DNA of 64,000 nt, taken from Alteromonas aquimaris. Lineage in GTDB: Bacteria > Pseudomonadota > Gammaproteobacteria > Enterobacterales > Alteromonadaceae. Made by a program: the position numbers and the translations under genes. Positions 27,864 through 37,468 of this stretch are shown here, piece by piece; the first letter of the stretch is position 1, and every line of letters starts with the position of its first letter. The stretch spans positions 124,001 to 188,000 of the forward strand of contig NZ_JAPFRD010000009.1 of NCBI RefSeq assembly GCF_026183695.1, in the 5' to 3' direction. The notes under the pieces are model-generated. The model worked only from the letters and a program-made list of their open reading frames with translations. It had not been told where the DNA came from and did not search any database.

Positions 27864-28625
27864 ATGCAGGTTAAGTATTTATGCATTAGCGTGTTTTTGT
27901 ATGTGTTTTCGCTGTCAGTTTATTCATTGACAGTTGAGAAAACGTTCTACGAGGAGCATTCTGATCCGTTAGAGCAATTTCAAACGACACTTCAACAGGC
28001 TAAAAAAAATAACACGCTGATATTAATGGTGATTGGTGCCAATTGGTGCCATGATTCCAGAGCGTTGGCAGAGCAGTTAAATTCTGATGCCGTGAAGGAA
28101 GTGATTAATCAACATTACTCCCTCATGCTTGTCAACGCGGGCTGGTTAACTGACTTGTCCACTCTACTGGGTCCGCTAGGCCACCCTGTCTACTTTGGCA
28201 CACCGAGCGTATTTATCATCGATCCTGTTCACGAAATAATTCTTAACCGCCCCTCTGTCCAACGCTGGCAAAGTGCACACAGTGAAAGTGACTCCTCATT
28301 AGCGCACTATTTGACGCTACAGAATGAAAAAGCCTCTGAAAGAACCAAACTTGTGCTGACGCGTAAATCAGAAAATAGCCAGAGAATAGCTCAGGTTCTT
28401 GCGTTCGAGGAGCAACAAGCCAAACGGCTCTATCACGCTTATTCCATTCTTGGCCCCAAGCTGGCAATTGAGTCGCAAACGGGCCATGCCCAAGAACTGG
28501 ATCATTTGTGGGAAGAGGTAAGAAAATACCGTTATAAGCTACAACGTGATTTGGTCGTATTATACCAGTCGATGGATAACGAAGAACTTTATATTCCAGA
28601 ATATCAGAGGTTGTCGTTCGAATAA
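27864..28625 (+). CDS. Exported thioredoxin-fold protein
   Basis: A 253-residue protein with a signal peptide (VKYLCISVFLYVFSLSVYS). A thioredoxin-like region has GANWCHDSRAL near residue 60, where the usual CxxC is CHDS with a single cysteine, so it is not a conventional disulfide oxidoreductase. The C-terminal third is helical and charged. A start at 27846 would overlap the previous gene; ATG 27864, 2 bp after that stop, gives a clean signal peptide. Probably co-transcribed with the GNAT/nitrilase gene. Confidence 0.75.
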   Translation: MQVKYLCISVFLYVFSLSVYSLTVEKTFYEEHSDPLEQFQTTLQQAKKNNTLILMVIGANWCHDSRALAEQLNSDAVKEVINQHYSLMLVNAGWLTDLSTLLGPLGHPVYFGTPSVFIIDPVHEIILNRPSVQRWQSAHSESDSSLAHYLTLQNEKASERTKLVLTRKSENSQRIAQVLAFEEQQAKRLYHAYSILGPKLAIESQTGHAQELDHLWEEVRKYRYKLQRDLVVLYQSMDNEELYIPEYQRLSFE

Positions 28626-28721
28626 GCGACTACCTCCTAAGTAGCTTTCAGTTAAAAATAGCGCTAACATCGCTAAATTAAGTATATAAAGCCAAAAGTA
28701 ACTAATTTGTAAAGAGAGCTT

Positions 28722-29504
28722 ATGTCAAACGATTCACGTGATGATGATTTTCCAAAAATTTTGGTAGATGAAGAAGATCGTCGAGCCTATCATCAAAAAA
28801 AACAAGTTGCGGCGCATACCATACGTAAAGACTCACCTGAGCAAACTGCCACAGGCAATGGGGTAGCTGAAAACCGTTCGAAAGGAAACGGTATATGGCT
28901 AATTATCATCGCTATGTTTGCCTTGGCGGCATGCGCAGGATGTTATTATTTATACACATTGTTTCAAAATCAACAAATTATAGCTAAGCAAGCAGAGGCG
29001 AGAATTGTTGAACTGGAAAATAAATTATCCGCTACAGGTGAAGAAATCGGAGAATCCACTGTTGCTTTGCAGGTCAAAGTAACTGACTTATCCAAGAAGA
29101 CGAATGATCTGTGGGAGCAGATGGATAAACTATGGGCTTCTGCATGGCGCCGAAATCAAAAAGAAATTGCTGATTTGGTTGAAAAAACGAATGACATGCA
29201 AAATTCCTTATCGTCATCTGTTAGATCGGTAAGCCAAAATGTTGAAGGTCAAAAAAATCAGATTGCTGCATTAAAAAATGAAATTGCCGCGATGGCTGAT
29301 GAAGTACTTGCGCTAAACGTTCGCCTCGAACAAACGTCGGGCGATAAAGCAAAACAAGCTCAAACCGTCAAGAATCTCACTGATAAGCTAACGGTACTGG
29401 AGCAACGTAACAATGCCTTAGCCAGCCGGATCAGTACGTTAGAAAGTGAACTTAGAACAATGGCAACCAAGGTTGTGAGCAGCCCTAACCCCTCAGGACA
29501 ATAA
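28722..29504 (+). CDS. Single-pass membrane coiled-coil protein of unknown function
   Basis: A 260-residue protein. It has a hydrophilic N-terminus of about 55 residues, one membrane helix (WLIIIAMFALAACAGCYYLY, about 58-77), then a long predicted coiled coil to the end (heptad-like L/I spacing in ARIVELENKL, VTDLSKKTNDLWEQ, ISTLESELRT). ATG is preceded by AGAGAG. Probably an inner-membrane protein with a periplasmic coiled coil. I do not recognise a family with certainty. Confidence 0.65.
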   Translation: MSNDSRDDDFPKILVDEEDRRAYHQKKQVAAHTIRKDSPEQTATGNGVAENRSKGNGIWLIIIAMFALAACAGCYYLYTLFQNQQIIAKQAEARIVELENKLSATGEEIGESTVALQVKVTDLSKKTNDLWEQMDKLWASAWRRNQKEIADLVEKTNDMQNSLSSSVRSVSQNVEGQKNQIAALKNEIAAMADEVLALNVRLEQTSGDKAKQAQTVKNLTDKLTVLEQRNNALASRISTLESELRTMATKVVSSPNPSGQ

Positions 29505-29540
29505 CAGCCTCGAATACTCATACCCCTTTTTGTTTGGAAG

Positions 29541-29560
29541 ATTCCCGCCTGCGCGGGAAT
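29541..29560 (+). repeat. REP-like hairpin related to hairpin A of the 178-bp repeat
   Basis: ATTCCCGC-CTGC-GCGGGAAT is a perfect 8-bp stem with loop CTGC. Compared with ATGCCCGT-CTGC-ACGGGCAT in the arrays, two stem positions differ and both are compensated on the other arm. Flanks GA and GA are also the same. It may stabilise or end the preceding transcript. Confidence 0.8.
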
Positions 29561-29667
29561 GAACTGGGCAGCTGCGCGTTAATTGCAAGTTGGTAAGCGC
29601 TAATCGCGAGGTGTCGGCCGGGAATGATGAAGTAGAGACTAATTCAGGTAAGGTAACGTGAGCAAAA

Positions 29668-30255
29668 CTACTTATCTTCGTTTTCAGAAACTGGCGTAAG
29701 CATATCTATCCCTTTATTGGGAACATCTTCAAAATGCTCGGCGTCGTTTCCAGAGCCTTCAGTTAAGTATACAGCCCAGTATTCTACATGCGGAGAATCA
29801 TGCTTCCTGATAAAGGCCACGCCTATTTTATCCTGCTTAAGGTAAACAGGATGCTCGCCCAGTAAATGTTTGCGGTGATGTTCAGAATTTTTGAAGGCAC
29901 GCCACACTTTTTCAGCGTTGCTATATCCGCCCGCAACAGCTTCAACCTGGTTTGCCATAAATGTGCCATAATACTTTGGCAGTTCAAAGCCTGCACTTCT
30001 TAATCTCTGATTAGGGCTTCCACCTAGATTGTGCATAACTAAACCATGGTTTGCCATGATTTCTACTTTATCCAGCGCTACCTCCATCAGAACACTGTTG
30101 CACTGTATAGTTGAACGCAATTGATTTTCATCATTGGCAATCAGTCTGACTAATTCTCTAGCTTCCTGGCTGTTGCCGCATTCCGAAAAATCGCTCGCAA
30201 CGCTGTTAACTGATACTACTATTATGAATGCGGCGATATGTTGTAGATACTTCAT
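29668..30255 (-). CDS. Exported CAP-domain (SCP/PR-1-like) protein
   Basis: A 195-residue protein with a signal peptide (YLQHIAAFIIVVSVNSVAS). The CAP domain covers about 40-170, with HNLGGSPNQRLRSAGF, QVEAVAGGYSNAEKVWRAF and SEHHRKHLLG, which supply the His/Glu residues of the family cleft. Two N-terminal cysteines could form a disulfide. Function unknown for bacterial members. It lies downstream of rpsO beyond a terminator, where pnp is found in many relatives. Confidence 0.8.
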   Translation of the reverse strand: MKYLQHIAAFIIVVSVNSVASDFSECGNSQEARELVRLIANDENQLRSTIQCNSVLMEVALDKVEIMANHGLVMHNLGGSPNQRLRSAGFELPKYYGTFMANQVEAVAGGYSNAEKVWRAFKNSEHHRKHLLGEHPVYLKQDKIGVAFIRKHDSPHVEYWAVYLTEGSGNDAEHFEDVPNKGIDMLTPVSENEDK

Positions 30256-30306
30256 TATTTCATCCTGACCTTCACTCTATCCTTTTTTATTAATCACTTT
30301 TTCACA

Positions 30307-30334
30307 TAAAAAAAGCGCCCTTGGGCGCTTTTTT
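30307..30334 (-). terminator. rpsO terminator
   Basis: AAAAGCGCC-CTTG-GGCGCTTTT is a perfect hairpin with T-runs on both sides, directly after rpsO on the minus strand. Confidence 0.85.
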
Positions 30335-30348
30335 CAAAAAACACGTAC

Positions 30349-30618
30349 TTAGCGGCGTAGGCCTAGACGCTTGATAAGGTCAAGATAACGCTCTGCGTTT
30401 TTACCTTTCAAATAATCAAGCATTTTACGACGTTGACTAACCATACGTAATAAACCACGACGAGAGTGGTGGTCTTTTTTATGGCCGGCAAAGTGATTTT
30501 GCAACTTGTTGATGTTATGAGTCAACAATGCAACTTGCACTTCTGGTGAACCAGTATCACCGTCTTTAACGCCGTAATCAGCAATAATTTTTGCAGTTTC
30601 TTCTTTAGTTAGTGACAT
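30349..30618 (-). CDS. rpsO: 30S ribosomal protein S15
   Basis: An 89-residue ribosomal protein that binds the central domain of 16S r[29 protein letters not shown] is the conserved rRNA-binding region (about 30-55). An ATG at 30624 directly abuts AGGAG; the second ATG at 30618 has correct spacing and gives MSLTKEE and the exact E. coli length. It is the last gene of the rimP-rpsO block and follows truB after 100 bp. Confidence 0.97.
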   Translation of the reverse strand: MSLTKEETAKIIADYGVKDGDTGSPEVQVALLTHNINKLQNHFAGHKKDHHSRRGLLRMVSQRRKMLDYLKGKNAERYLDLIKRLGLRR

Positions 30619-30718
30619 ATTCATCTCCTGTAATTAAAAGTTTGGCCAATCACTAATTCAGCCAAACAGATGAGAGCGCGTATTATAGCGGCAAGCAACT
30701 AATTTGCAAGGGCTTGCT

Positions 30719-31687
30719 TCAATACACAACTCTTCTTCGGGGCATTACATATAATCCATTTTTTCGCAAGTTTTCAGGTTGGTCTTTAGGCCGACTAATA
30801 GCTTCCCCTACCCCCAAAAAGTGCCCTGTTTGCTGCTGATAAATGCGGTAAAGATGACCCTCACTCAGTGCAGGTGATTCAGGCTGAATACTTTGCCCGT
30901 GTTCAAATCTTGCCACCTGTTCCTCATTTAACACTATCTCGTCAAGTAACATCACGGCCTTGTCCATCGGCAGTAATAACGCATCCAGGTCAGTGAAATC
31001 TTGTTGCGCATGGGCTTTCTCAGCCAAATTTACTAAATCTTCCAAGCCAATCATTCGCTCGGCAGGATAATTTGCGACTTGAGTTCTGTGCAACATAGTC
31101 ACGTATGCACCACAACCCAACTGCTGCCCTATATCATCGACCAGAGAGCGTATGTATGTACCTTTGCTGCAATGCACGGTCATGGTGACCTCAGGTAAAC
31201 TAATGTCGTCAATAGTCAGCGCGAATACCGTGATATCTCGAGGTTTACGTTCGATTGTAATGCCCTGTCGCGCGTACCAATAAAGCGGTTTTCCCTCATG
31301 CTTTAAAGCAGAAAACATCGACGGGATCTGCTTGCTCTTTCCTTTGAACGATAAACAAGCTTCGATTACCTCCTGCTCGTTTACTTTCACTTCTTTTTCT
31401 TCCACCACTTCGCCATCCGCGTCGGATGTGGTAGTGCGTATCCCTAGTTTGGCGGTGACTTGGTAGGTTTTATCCGCCTCTAACAAGAACTGTGAAAATT
31501 TGGTCGCTTCGCCTAAACAAATGGGAAGCATTCCGCTCGCTAACGGATCCAGGGCGCCTGTATGTCCCGCTTTTTCAGCTTGGTAAAGCCATCGGACTTT
31601 CTGCAGAATATGGTTGGAAGAGCCCCCTAGCGGTTTATTTACCAACACAATACCGTTAACTTTGCGGCCTTTCCTACGCCTTGCCAT
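30719..31687 (-). CDS. truB: tRNA pseudouridine(55) synthase TruB
   Basis: A 322-residue enzyme that converts U55 of the tRNA T-loop to pseudouridine. The catalytic Asp is D47 in [15 protein letters not shown]. The [13 protein letters not shown] motif and a C-terminal PUA-like domain are present. The N-terminus is basic ([11 protein letters not shown]). It starts 5 bp after rbfA and is co-transcribed with it. Confidence 0.97.
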   Translation of the reverse strand: MARRRKGRKVNGIVLVNKPLGGSSNHILQKVRWLYQAEKAGHTGALDPLASGMLPICLGEATKFSQFLLEADKTYQVTAKLGIRTTTSDADGEVVEEKEVKVNEQEVIEACLSFKGKSKQIPSMFSALKHEGKPLYWYARQGITIERKPRDITVFALTIDDISLPEVTMTVHCSKGTYIRSLVDDIGQQLGCGAYVTMLHRTQVANYPAERMIGLEDLVNLAEKAHAQQDFTDLDALLLPMDKAVMLLDEIVLNEEQVARFEHGQSIQPESPALSEGHLYRIYQQQTGHFLGVGEAISRPKDQPENLRKNGLYVMPRRRVVY

Positions 31688-31692
31688 TACAC

Positions 31693-32085
31693 CTACTCGT
31701 TTTCATCTGACTGTTTTTTAGCGTTATCTTTGGCTACGGTTTGTGAAACCAGATTAGATATGCGCATCCCTTCCTGAATAGATTTATCTTCAAAAAAGTG
31801 TAGATGCGGCACCGAACGCATTCTGATGCGCTTTGCCAGTAAGCTTCTGATAAACCCTTTATTATCGTCAAGCTGTTTAAGCTGCGCATTGACTTCGTCA
31901 CCCTCGCAACTATATAACGTAATAAAGATTTTCGCATGCGCTAAGTCCCTCGACACTTCAACATCAGAGACGGTGATAAGTGGCAGGTTTCCTACTTTAT
32001 GCTTATATTCGTTTTGTAAAATACTGGCTATTTCTTTGTGAACTTGTTGAGAAACTCTATCTGTACGCGAAAATTCACGTGCCAT
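31693..32085 (-). CDS. rbfA: Ribosome-binding factor A
   Basis: A 130-residue KH-like protein needed for 16S rRNA 5'-end maturation and cold adaptation. The sequence [20 protein letters not shown] matches the family start, and [15 protein letters not shown] and HLHFFEDKS follow. Start chosen at 32085, where AAGGAG lies 7 nt upstream; upstream in-frame codons would add up to six residues. Confidence 0.95.
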   Translation of the reverse strand: MAREFSRTDRVSQQVHKEIASILQNEYKHKVGNLPLITVSDVEVSRDLAHAKIFITLYSCEGDEVNAQLKQLDDNKGFIRSLLAKRIRMRSVPHLHFFEDKSIQEGMRISNLVSQTVAKDNAKKQSDENE

Positions 32086-32168
32086 AGTCATTCTCCTTAT
32101 CATGAGCTAATAGGCAGAAAAATGGGGGCTAGCATGCCCCCATTCAATCTTAATTTAAGTGGCTGCTC

Positions 32169-34772
32169 TTATATCTGACGCGCAACTTCAATGATTTCGA
32201 AGACCTCGATCTGGTCGCCGACCTTAACATCATTGTAGTTCTTAACGCCAATACCGCATTCCATTCCCGCACGTACTTCCTGTACATCATCCTTAAATCG
32301 ACGCAGTGATTCTAGTTCACCTTCGTAGATAACTACGTTGTCACGCAGTACGCGGATAGGATTGCTACGCTTAACGTTACCTTCAGTAACCATACAACCA
32401 GCAATAGCACCCAGTTTTGGAGACTTAAATACGTCACGTACTTCTGCAAGACCAATAATTTCTTGCTTAAATTCTGGTGCTAACATACCACTCATGGCTT
32501 GTTTGACTTCGTCAATCAAGTCATAAATTACGCTGTAGTAACGTAGATCAATTTCTTCAGTTTCAATGACGCGACGGGCCGTTGCATCAGCACGCACGTT
32601 GAAACCTAAAATAATCGCTCCTGACGCGGCTGCCAAGGTAGCATCTGTTTCGGTAATACCACCTACACCAGAGCCCACAATGTTAACTTTCACTTCGTCA
32701 GTAGACAGTTTCACCAATGAATCAGAAATTGCTTCCACCGATCCTTGAACATCCGCTTTAAGCACAATGTTCAAGTCGCTGACATCACCTGATTCCATGT
32801 TGGCGAACATGTTTTCAAGTTTCGCCTTCTGCTGACGAGCAAGTTTTAGTTCACGTTGTTTCTGATGACGTTTGGCGGCCACTTCACGCGCTTTACGCTC
32901 ATCTTTAACAACGACTGCATCCTCACCGGCGGTGGGTACGCCAGATAAGCCCAATACTTCAACGGGGGTTGAAGGACCAGCTGTTTTGACTTCTTGACCA
33001 GTTTCGTCGCGCATTGCACGAACTCGTCCGTACTCTTCACCACAAAGCAGAATATCGCCAGCGTTCACCTGCCCTTGCTGGATAAGTACTGATGCTACTG
33101 GCCCACGTCCCTTATCAAGACGGGATTCAATAACGATGCCACGGCCAGGACCTGTGTCTACCGCTTTGAGATCCAATAGCTCAGCTTGTAAGTTGATGGC
33201 TTCAAGTAAGGTGTCCACGCCCATACCAGTTTTCGCGGAAACGTTGACAAACTGATGCTCACCACCCCATTCTTCTGAGATGACTTCTAACTGAGACAAT
33301 TCAGTTTTCACGCGATCCGGGTCAGCGGTTTCTTTATCCATCTTGTTGACAGCAACAATCAGGGGCACATTGGCAGCGCGAGCATGTTGAACAGCTTCTT
33401 TCGTTTGCGGCATAACACCATCATCGGCAGCAACTACCAGGATAACAATATCAGTGGCAGTAGCACCACGTGCACGCATTGCCGTAAACGCAGCGTGTCC
33501 AGGTGTATCTAAGAAACAGATTTCACCATTATCAGTTTCTACCTTGTAGGCACCAATATGCTGAGTGATCCCGCCAGCTTCGCCAGCTGCAACTTTAGCG
33601 CGACGAATATAATCGAGTAGTGACGTTTTACCATGGTCAACGTGACCCATGATAGTCACAACCGGGGCTCGTGTGATGGCTTCACCTTGCTCGCTGTTCG
33701 CTAACAATTCGTCTTCCAGCGCGTTGTCATTTACCAACTCGTATTTGTGACCCATTTCTTCAATCACTAGTACTGCGGTATCTTGATCAAGCACCTGGTT
33801 GATGGTGGCCATTTCACCCATCTTCATCATAGTTTTAATGACTTCATTTGACTTAATCGCCATGCGATTAGCCAATTCACCTACTGTGATAGTTTCACCG
33901 AGTCTGACAATTCGTTCCACCGGTTGCGCCGGTTTGTTAAAACCTTGCTTAAGATGCTCACCCGCATTCTTTTTAGATTTCTTGCGGCGACGAGAAGAGC
34001 GCTCAATTTGCATATCTTCTTCATCTTCTGCTTCCTGAGCATAGCGATTTGAGTGCAAGTGCACTTCTTCAGCTTCCGCTTTTTTGCGACGCTCTTCTTC
34101 TTCTTTCCAGCGACGCTCATTTTCTTCAGCCAGTTTGCGTGCCTCTTCAGCCGCTTTTTTAGCTTCTTCTTCCAATTTCCGTTTGGCTTCTTCTTCTTGC
34201 TGCTTGCGTAAACGCTCTTCTTCCTGGCGTGCCTTTTCTTGAGCTTCACGCTCTTCGCTGGTCAATCCTTCGTCTTGTTTTTTACGCGCTTCTGCTTCTT
34301 GTTTCGCTTTTTCAGCTCGTTTGGCTCGTTCTGCTTCAGCGGCCTTTTTCGCCTCTTCTGCTTTCTTAGCTTTTTCTTCAGCTAAACGCTTAGCTTCTGC
34401 TGCCGCCTTTTCTTCCGCTTCACGACGAGCGTCTTCTTCTTTACGACGCGCCTCTTCTTCAGCCTGACGTTGCTCGTCCATTTCACTGCGTTTAACATAA
34501 GTGCGCTTTTTGCGTACTTCAACTTTCACCGCTTTCGATTTACCAACGCTCAAAGTGCTGGTCGTTTTTCGCTTAAGCGTCATGCGCGTAGGTTCCTCAG
34601 AGCCTGCGCCACCGTGCTGTTTACTCAAGTGATCGAGTAATCTACGTTTTTCATCTTCCGTTACTTGAGAATCAACAGCTTTCTTGATCCCAGCATCTTC
34701 AAACTGGCTAACCAGCCGGTCAACGGTTGTACCAATGTCACTGGCGAGCTTTTCTATAGATACTTCTGCCAT
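32169..34772 (-). CDS. infB: Translation initiation factor IF-2
   Basis: An 867-residue GTPase that places fMet-tRNA on the 30S subunit. It has an N-terminal IF2-N module, a long Lys/Glu/Ala-rich charged helix (about 95-235), a second IF2-N module, then the G domain with G1 GHVDHGKT, G3 DTPGHAAF and G4 NKMDKE, followed by domains II, III (PFVL-like core) and C-terminal IVI. Length is near E. coli IF2-alpha (890). Co-operonic with nusA (23-bp gap). Confidence 0.97.
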   Translation of the reverse strand: MAEVSIEKLASDIGTTVDRLVSQFEDAGIKKAVDSQVTEDEKRRLLDHLSKQHGGAGSEEPTRMTLKRKTTSTLSVGKSKAVKVEVRKKRTYVKRSEMDEQRQAEEEARRKEEDARREAEEKAAAEAKRLAEEKAKKAEEAKKAAEAERAKRAEKAKQEAEARKKQDEGLTSEEREAQEKARQEEERLRKQQEEEAKRKLEEEAKKAAEEARKLAEENERRWKEEEERRKKAEAEEVHLHSNRYAQEAEDEEDMQIERSSRRRKKSKKNAGEHLKQGFNKPAQPVERIVRLGETITVGELANRMAIKSNEVIKTMMKMGEMATINQVLDQDTAVLVIEEMGHKYELVNDNALEDELLANSEQGEAITRAPVVTIMGHVDHGKTSLLDYIRRAKVAAGEAGGITQHIGAYKVETDNGEICFLDTPGHAAFTAMRARGATATDIVILVVAADDGVMPQTKEAVQHARAANVPLIVAVNKMDKETADPDRVKTELSQLEVISEEWGGEHQFVNVSAKTGMGVDTLLEAINLQAELLDLKAVDTGPGRGIVIESRLDKGRGPVASVLIQQGQVNAGDILLCGEEYGRVRAMRDETGQEVKTAGPSTPVEVLGLSGVPTAGEDAVVVKDERKAREVAAKRHQKQRELKLARQQKAKLENMFANMESGDVSDLNIVLKADVQGSVEAISDSLVKLSTDEVKVNIVGSGVGGITETDATLAAASGAIILGFNVRADATARRVIETEEIDLRYYSVIYDLIDEVKQAMSGMLAPEFKQEIIGLAEVRDVFKSPKLGAIAGCMVTEGNVKRSNPIRVLRDNVVIYEGELESLRRFKDDVQEVRAGMECGIGVKNYNDVKVGDQIEVFEIIEVARQI

Positions 34773-34795
34773 TACGTGTTTATCCCCCTGCTGAC

Positions 34796-36289
34796 CTATT
34801 CTTCATTAAACCAAACGATGTTACGAGCAGCCATAATGAGAGCCCCCGCTTTTTCTTCGCCTAGTTCTTCAATATCACTAATATCGTCTGTGCCTTGCTC
34901 GGCTAACTCTTCCAAGTCAGTGATTCCGCGACTTGCTAACACAAACGCAACATGACGGCTCATACCTTCCAAATTCAGCAATGCTTCAGTAGGTTCAGAT
35001 CCATCAAGCGATTCTTCATTTGCCAGCGCGCGTGTGGTTAACGCTGCACGGGCACGAGTACGTAATTCTTCAACCGTATTTTCGTCAAGACCTTCGATAG
35101 CCATTAACTCATTTACCGGTACATACGCAATTTCTTCTAATGTGCTAAAGCCTTCGTCAGCCAACACACCTGCGAACTCTTCATCAATGTCTAATGCATC
35201 AACAAAAATTTGAATAACCTTGGCATTTTCTTCTTCATGCTTGTTATTCAAGTCTTCAATAGTCATCACGTTTAGCTCCCAGCCAGTTAATTGACTGGCT
35301 AGACGTACGTTTTGACCGCTGCGTCCAATTGCTTGAGCAAGATTATCGGCTTCTACTGCAACATCCATTGTATGGCTATCTTCATCTACTACGATGGAGG
35401 CCACTTCTGCTGGTGCCATAGCGTTAATGACAAATTGCGCCGGATTCTCATCCCACAATACGATGTCCACACGCTCTCCGCCTAACTCGCCAGACACTGC
35501 TTGTACTCGAGATCCTCGCATACCAACACATGCCCCTACCGGGTCAAGACGCTTGTCGTTTGTTTTAACAGCTATTTTAGCGCGTGAACCAGGATCCCTT
35601 GCAGCAGATTTAATCTCTAGTGTTTCTTCAGCAATTTCTGGTACTTCCAGACGGAACAGTTCAACCAACATGTCCGGATGCGTACGGCTAATGAATAGCT
35701 GTGCACCACGAGCTTCGGGGCGAATAACGAATAGCAAGCCTCGTACACGATCGCCGGGACGAAACGTTTCGCGTGGCAGCATGTCATCACGGAAAATAAC
35801 CCCTTCAGCATTATTTCCCAAATCAATGATGATATTGTCACGATTAACCTTTTTAACCGTTCCTGTAACTAGCTCGCCCACTTTGTCCTGGTACTCAGCA
35901 ACCATTTGCGCGCGCTCAGCTTCTCGAACTTTTTGCACAATAACTTGTTTAGCCGTTTGGGTGGTGATGCGATCAAATGCAATGGATTCTATTTGTTCTT
36001 CAACATAATCACCGACCTGAATTTCAGGCTCGTCAATCTGCGCCGCAGATAAGGTCATTTGTGCGTACGGATTTTCCTGTTCCTGATCATCCGCTATAAC
36101 TTCCCAACGACGGAAAGTGTCGAAGTCACCGGTAGTACGATCGATACTTACCCGAACTTCAATATCGCCTTCATTTTTCTTTTTCGTAGCACTGGCAATT
36201 GCATACTCCAATGCTTCAAAAATCTTTTCTCTAGGCACTTGTTTTTCATTTGAAACGGCTTCAGCCACTAACAAAATTTCTTTATTCAT
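34796..36289 (-). CDS. nusA: Transcription termination/antitermination protein NusA
   Basis: A 497-residue RNA polymerase-binding factor. The order is an N-terminal RNAP-binding domain ([15 protein letters not shown]), S1 domain ([15 protein letters not shown], about 130-200), two KH domains ([15 protein letters not shown] and [12 protein letters not shown]) and two acidic C-terminal repeats. An upstream ATG at 36304 adds five residues; [12 protein letters not shown] is the conserved start. Confidence 0.97.
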   Translation of the reverse strand: MNKEILLVAEAVSNEKQVPREKIFEALEYAIASATKKKNEGDIEVRVSIDRTTGDFDTFRRWEVIADDQEQENPYAQMTLSAAQIDEPEIQVGDYVEEQIESIAFDRITTQTAKQVIVQKVREAERAQMVAEYQDKVGELVTGTVKKVNRDNIIIDLGNNAEGVIFRDDMLPRETFRPGDRVRGLLFVIRPEARGAQLFISRTHPDMLVELFRLEVPEIAEETLEIKSAARDPGSRAKIAVKTNDKRLDPVGACVGMRGSRVQAVSGELGGERVDIVLWDENPAQFVINAMAPAEVASIVVDEDSHTMDVAVEADNLAQAIGRSGQNVRLASQLTGWELNVMTIEDLNNKHEEENAKVIQIFVDALDIDEEFAGVLADEGFSTLEEIAYVPVNELMAIEGLDENTVEELRTRARAALTTRALANEESLDGSEPTEALLNLEGMSRHVAFVLASRGITDLEELAEQGTDDISDIEELGEEKAGALIMAARNIVWFNEE

Positions 36290-36334
36290 TTTCGCCTCAC
36301 TCATGCTTTCTATAACGAAAGCGATGCTGTTCCA

Positions 36335-36793
36335 TTAGTCGAACGTGGGAACAACGTTACCTTTTTCGATATTCGCCACAGCTAATTGAAACTGCTGGCC
36401 ATCCACTTCAATACTGACATTGCCGTTTTCACACGCCAGTAATTTACCTTTAAAATTACGTCTGTTATCGACAGGCATGCGTGTACGAAGTTGAACAACT
36501 TCACCTATCGAAGCAACATAATGCTTTTCTTTAAACAACGGGCGATCCATACCCGGTGAAGAAACTTCGAGGTTGTATTCAGTGTTGATGGGATCTTCAA
36601 CGTCAAGAATTGCACTTGCCTGATGACTGACATCGGCACAGTCGTCAACTGTGATCCCATTTTCATGGTCAATAAACACGCGCAAAATAGAATGCTTACC
36701 AGCTCGCACGAATTCTATGCCCACCAGTTCAAAGCCTAGCGCTTCTACCCCTGGTTCGAGCATTTCAGTTAACTTGTCTTCAAGCCTTGACAA
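36335..36793 (-). CDS. rimP: Ribosome maturation factor RimP
   Basis: A 152-residue protein for 30S assembly. LEDKLTEMLEPGVEALGFEL is the conserved start and YNLEVSSPGMDRPL the family signature near residue 70. It is the first gene of the rimP-nusA-infB-rbfA-truB block. A structured leader with a terminator lies about 100 bp upstream. Confidence 0.96.
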   Translation of the reverse strand: MSRLEDKLTEMLEPGVEALGFELVGIEFVRAGKHSILRVFIDHENGITVDDCADVSHQASAILDVEDPINTEYNLEVSSPGMDRPLFKEKHYVASIGEVVQLRTRMPVDNRRNFKGKLLACENGNVSIEVDGQQFQLAVANIEKGNVVPTFD

Positions 36794-36893
36794 TCGTTAC
36801 CTCCAAAAACAAAAAATGGGCATATAGCCCACCTGAAACTGTGCAAAGTGAAATGTACATACGCACATAGCAAAAACACAGATTAAGATACAA

Positions 36894-36920
36894 CAAAAAG
36901 CCCCGTACTAGCGGGGCTTT
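36894..36920 (-). terminator. Leader terminator upstream of rimP
   Basis: AGCCCCG (36899-36905) and CGGGGCT (36912-36918) form a perfect 7-bp stem. Read on the minus strand it is followed by TTTTTGTTG. It lies between the rimP operon promoter and rimP, as expected for an attenuator. Confidence 0.8.
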
Positions 36921-37052
36921 GTAAAAATATGGACCCAAAGCTGCTCACTAGCAGCTGCAGACTAATGGGTAATTCGCCATCTGGCAAAGCCTGCTTTAGC
37001 AATGCGTTTCTGTTCTAAATGCTTAACAGAATGCCCGCTATTGCTAAAAAGT
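36895..37052 (-). ncRNA. Candidate rimP leader / attenuator RNA
   Basis: A predicted transcript of about 158 nt between a good promoter and an intrinsic terminator. On the minus strand it holds hairpins CCCGC...GCGGG at its 5' end, CTGTT...AACAG, and a perfect GCTGCT-AGTG-AGCAGC stem before the terminator. There is no reading frame with a ribosome-binding site. A leader with a terminator before rimP is known in enterobacteria (the rimP-leader family); homology here is not shown, only the same position and plan. Confidence 0.5.
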
Positions 37053-37058
37053 GCGGGT

Positions 37059-37087
37059 ATTATACTGGTAACCCATCGATTACGCAA
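37059..37087 (-). promoter_or_regulatory. Promoter of the rimP operon
   Basis: On the minus strand, TTGCGT (37082-37087) and a perfect TATAAT (37059-37064) are separated by 17 bp. The predicted start is near 37052. Confidence 0.7.
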
Positions 37088-37468
37088 CATGCAGTTTTAC
37101 CTTCCCTGCGGGTTAACCCAGAAACACACGAGGCGACGTCGTTGTTAAACTGGCTTAAATCCGAAATCTATTATTTGCGTTTTTATCAAGCATAAACACA
37201 AAAAAATCCGTTTTATAGATAGCCGTCAAATTTCCTTGGAAATTAACATTTACGATAGAATCGTTTACTCATTAAAATACGACAAAGTCGCTTGGTGCCC
37301 ACATGCATGAGTTGACTCGTCAGAAACCCATCTCGCGCTTTCCACAATAGAGCACTAATTGAACTGTAATGCAACTTACTGCCATTAGCGGAAATTCCTA
37401 ATATACTTTCATGCTAAAGTATATTAAGAGCCACCTGTATCCAGCCGGATCAGTTCTATATACTAAAC
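37088..37468. other. Non-coding stretch, left part of the insertion
   Basis: About 380 AT-rich bp between the rimP promoter and the orphan secreted protein gene. No supported gene; it contains ATACTTT/AAAGTAT inverted motifs around 37402-37424 that could end the orphan gene. Confidence 0.3.
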
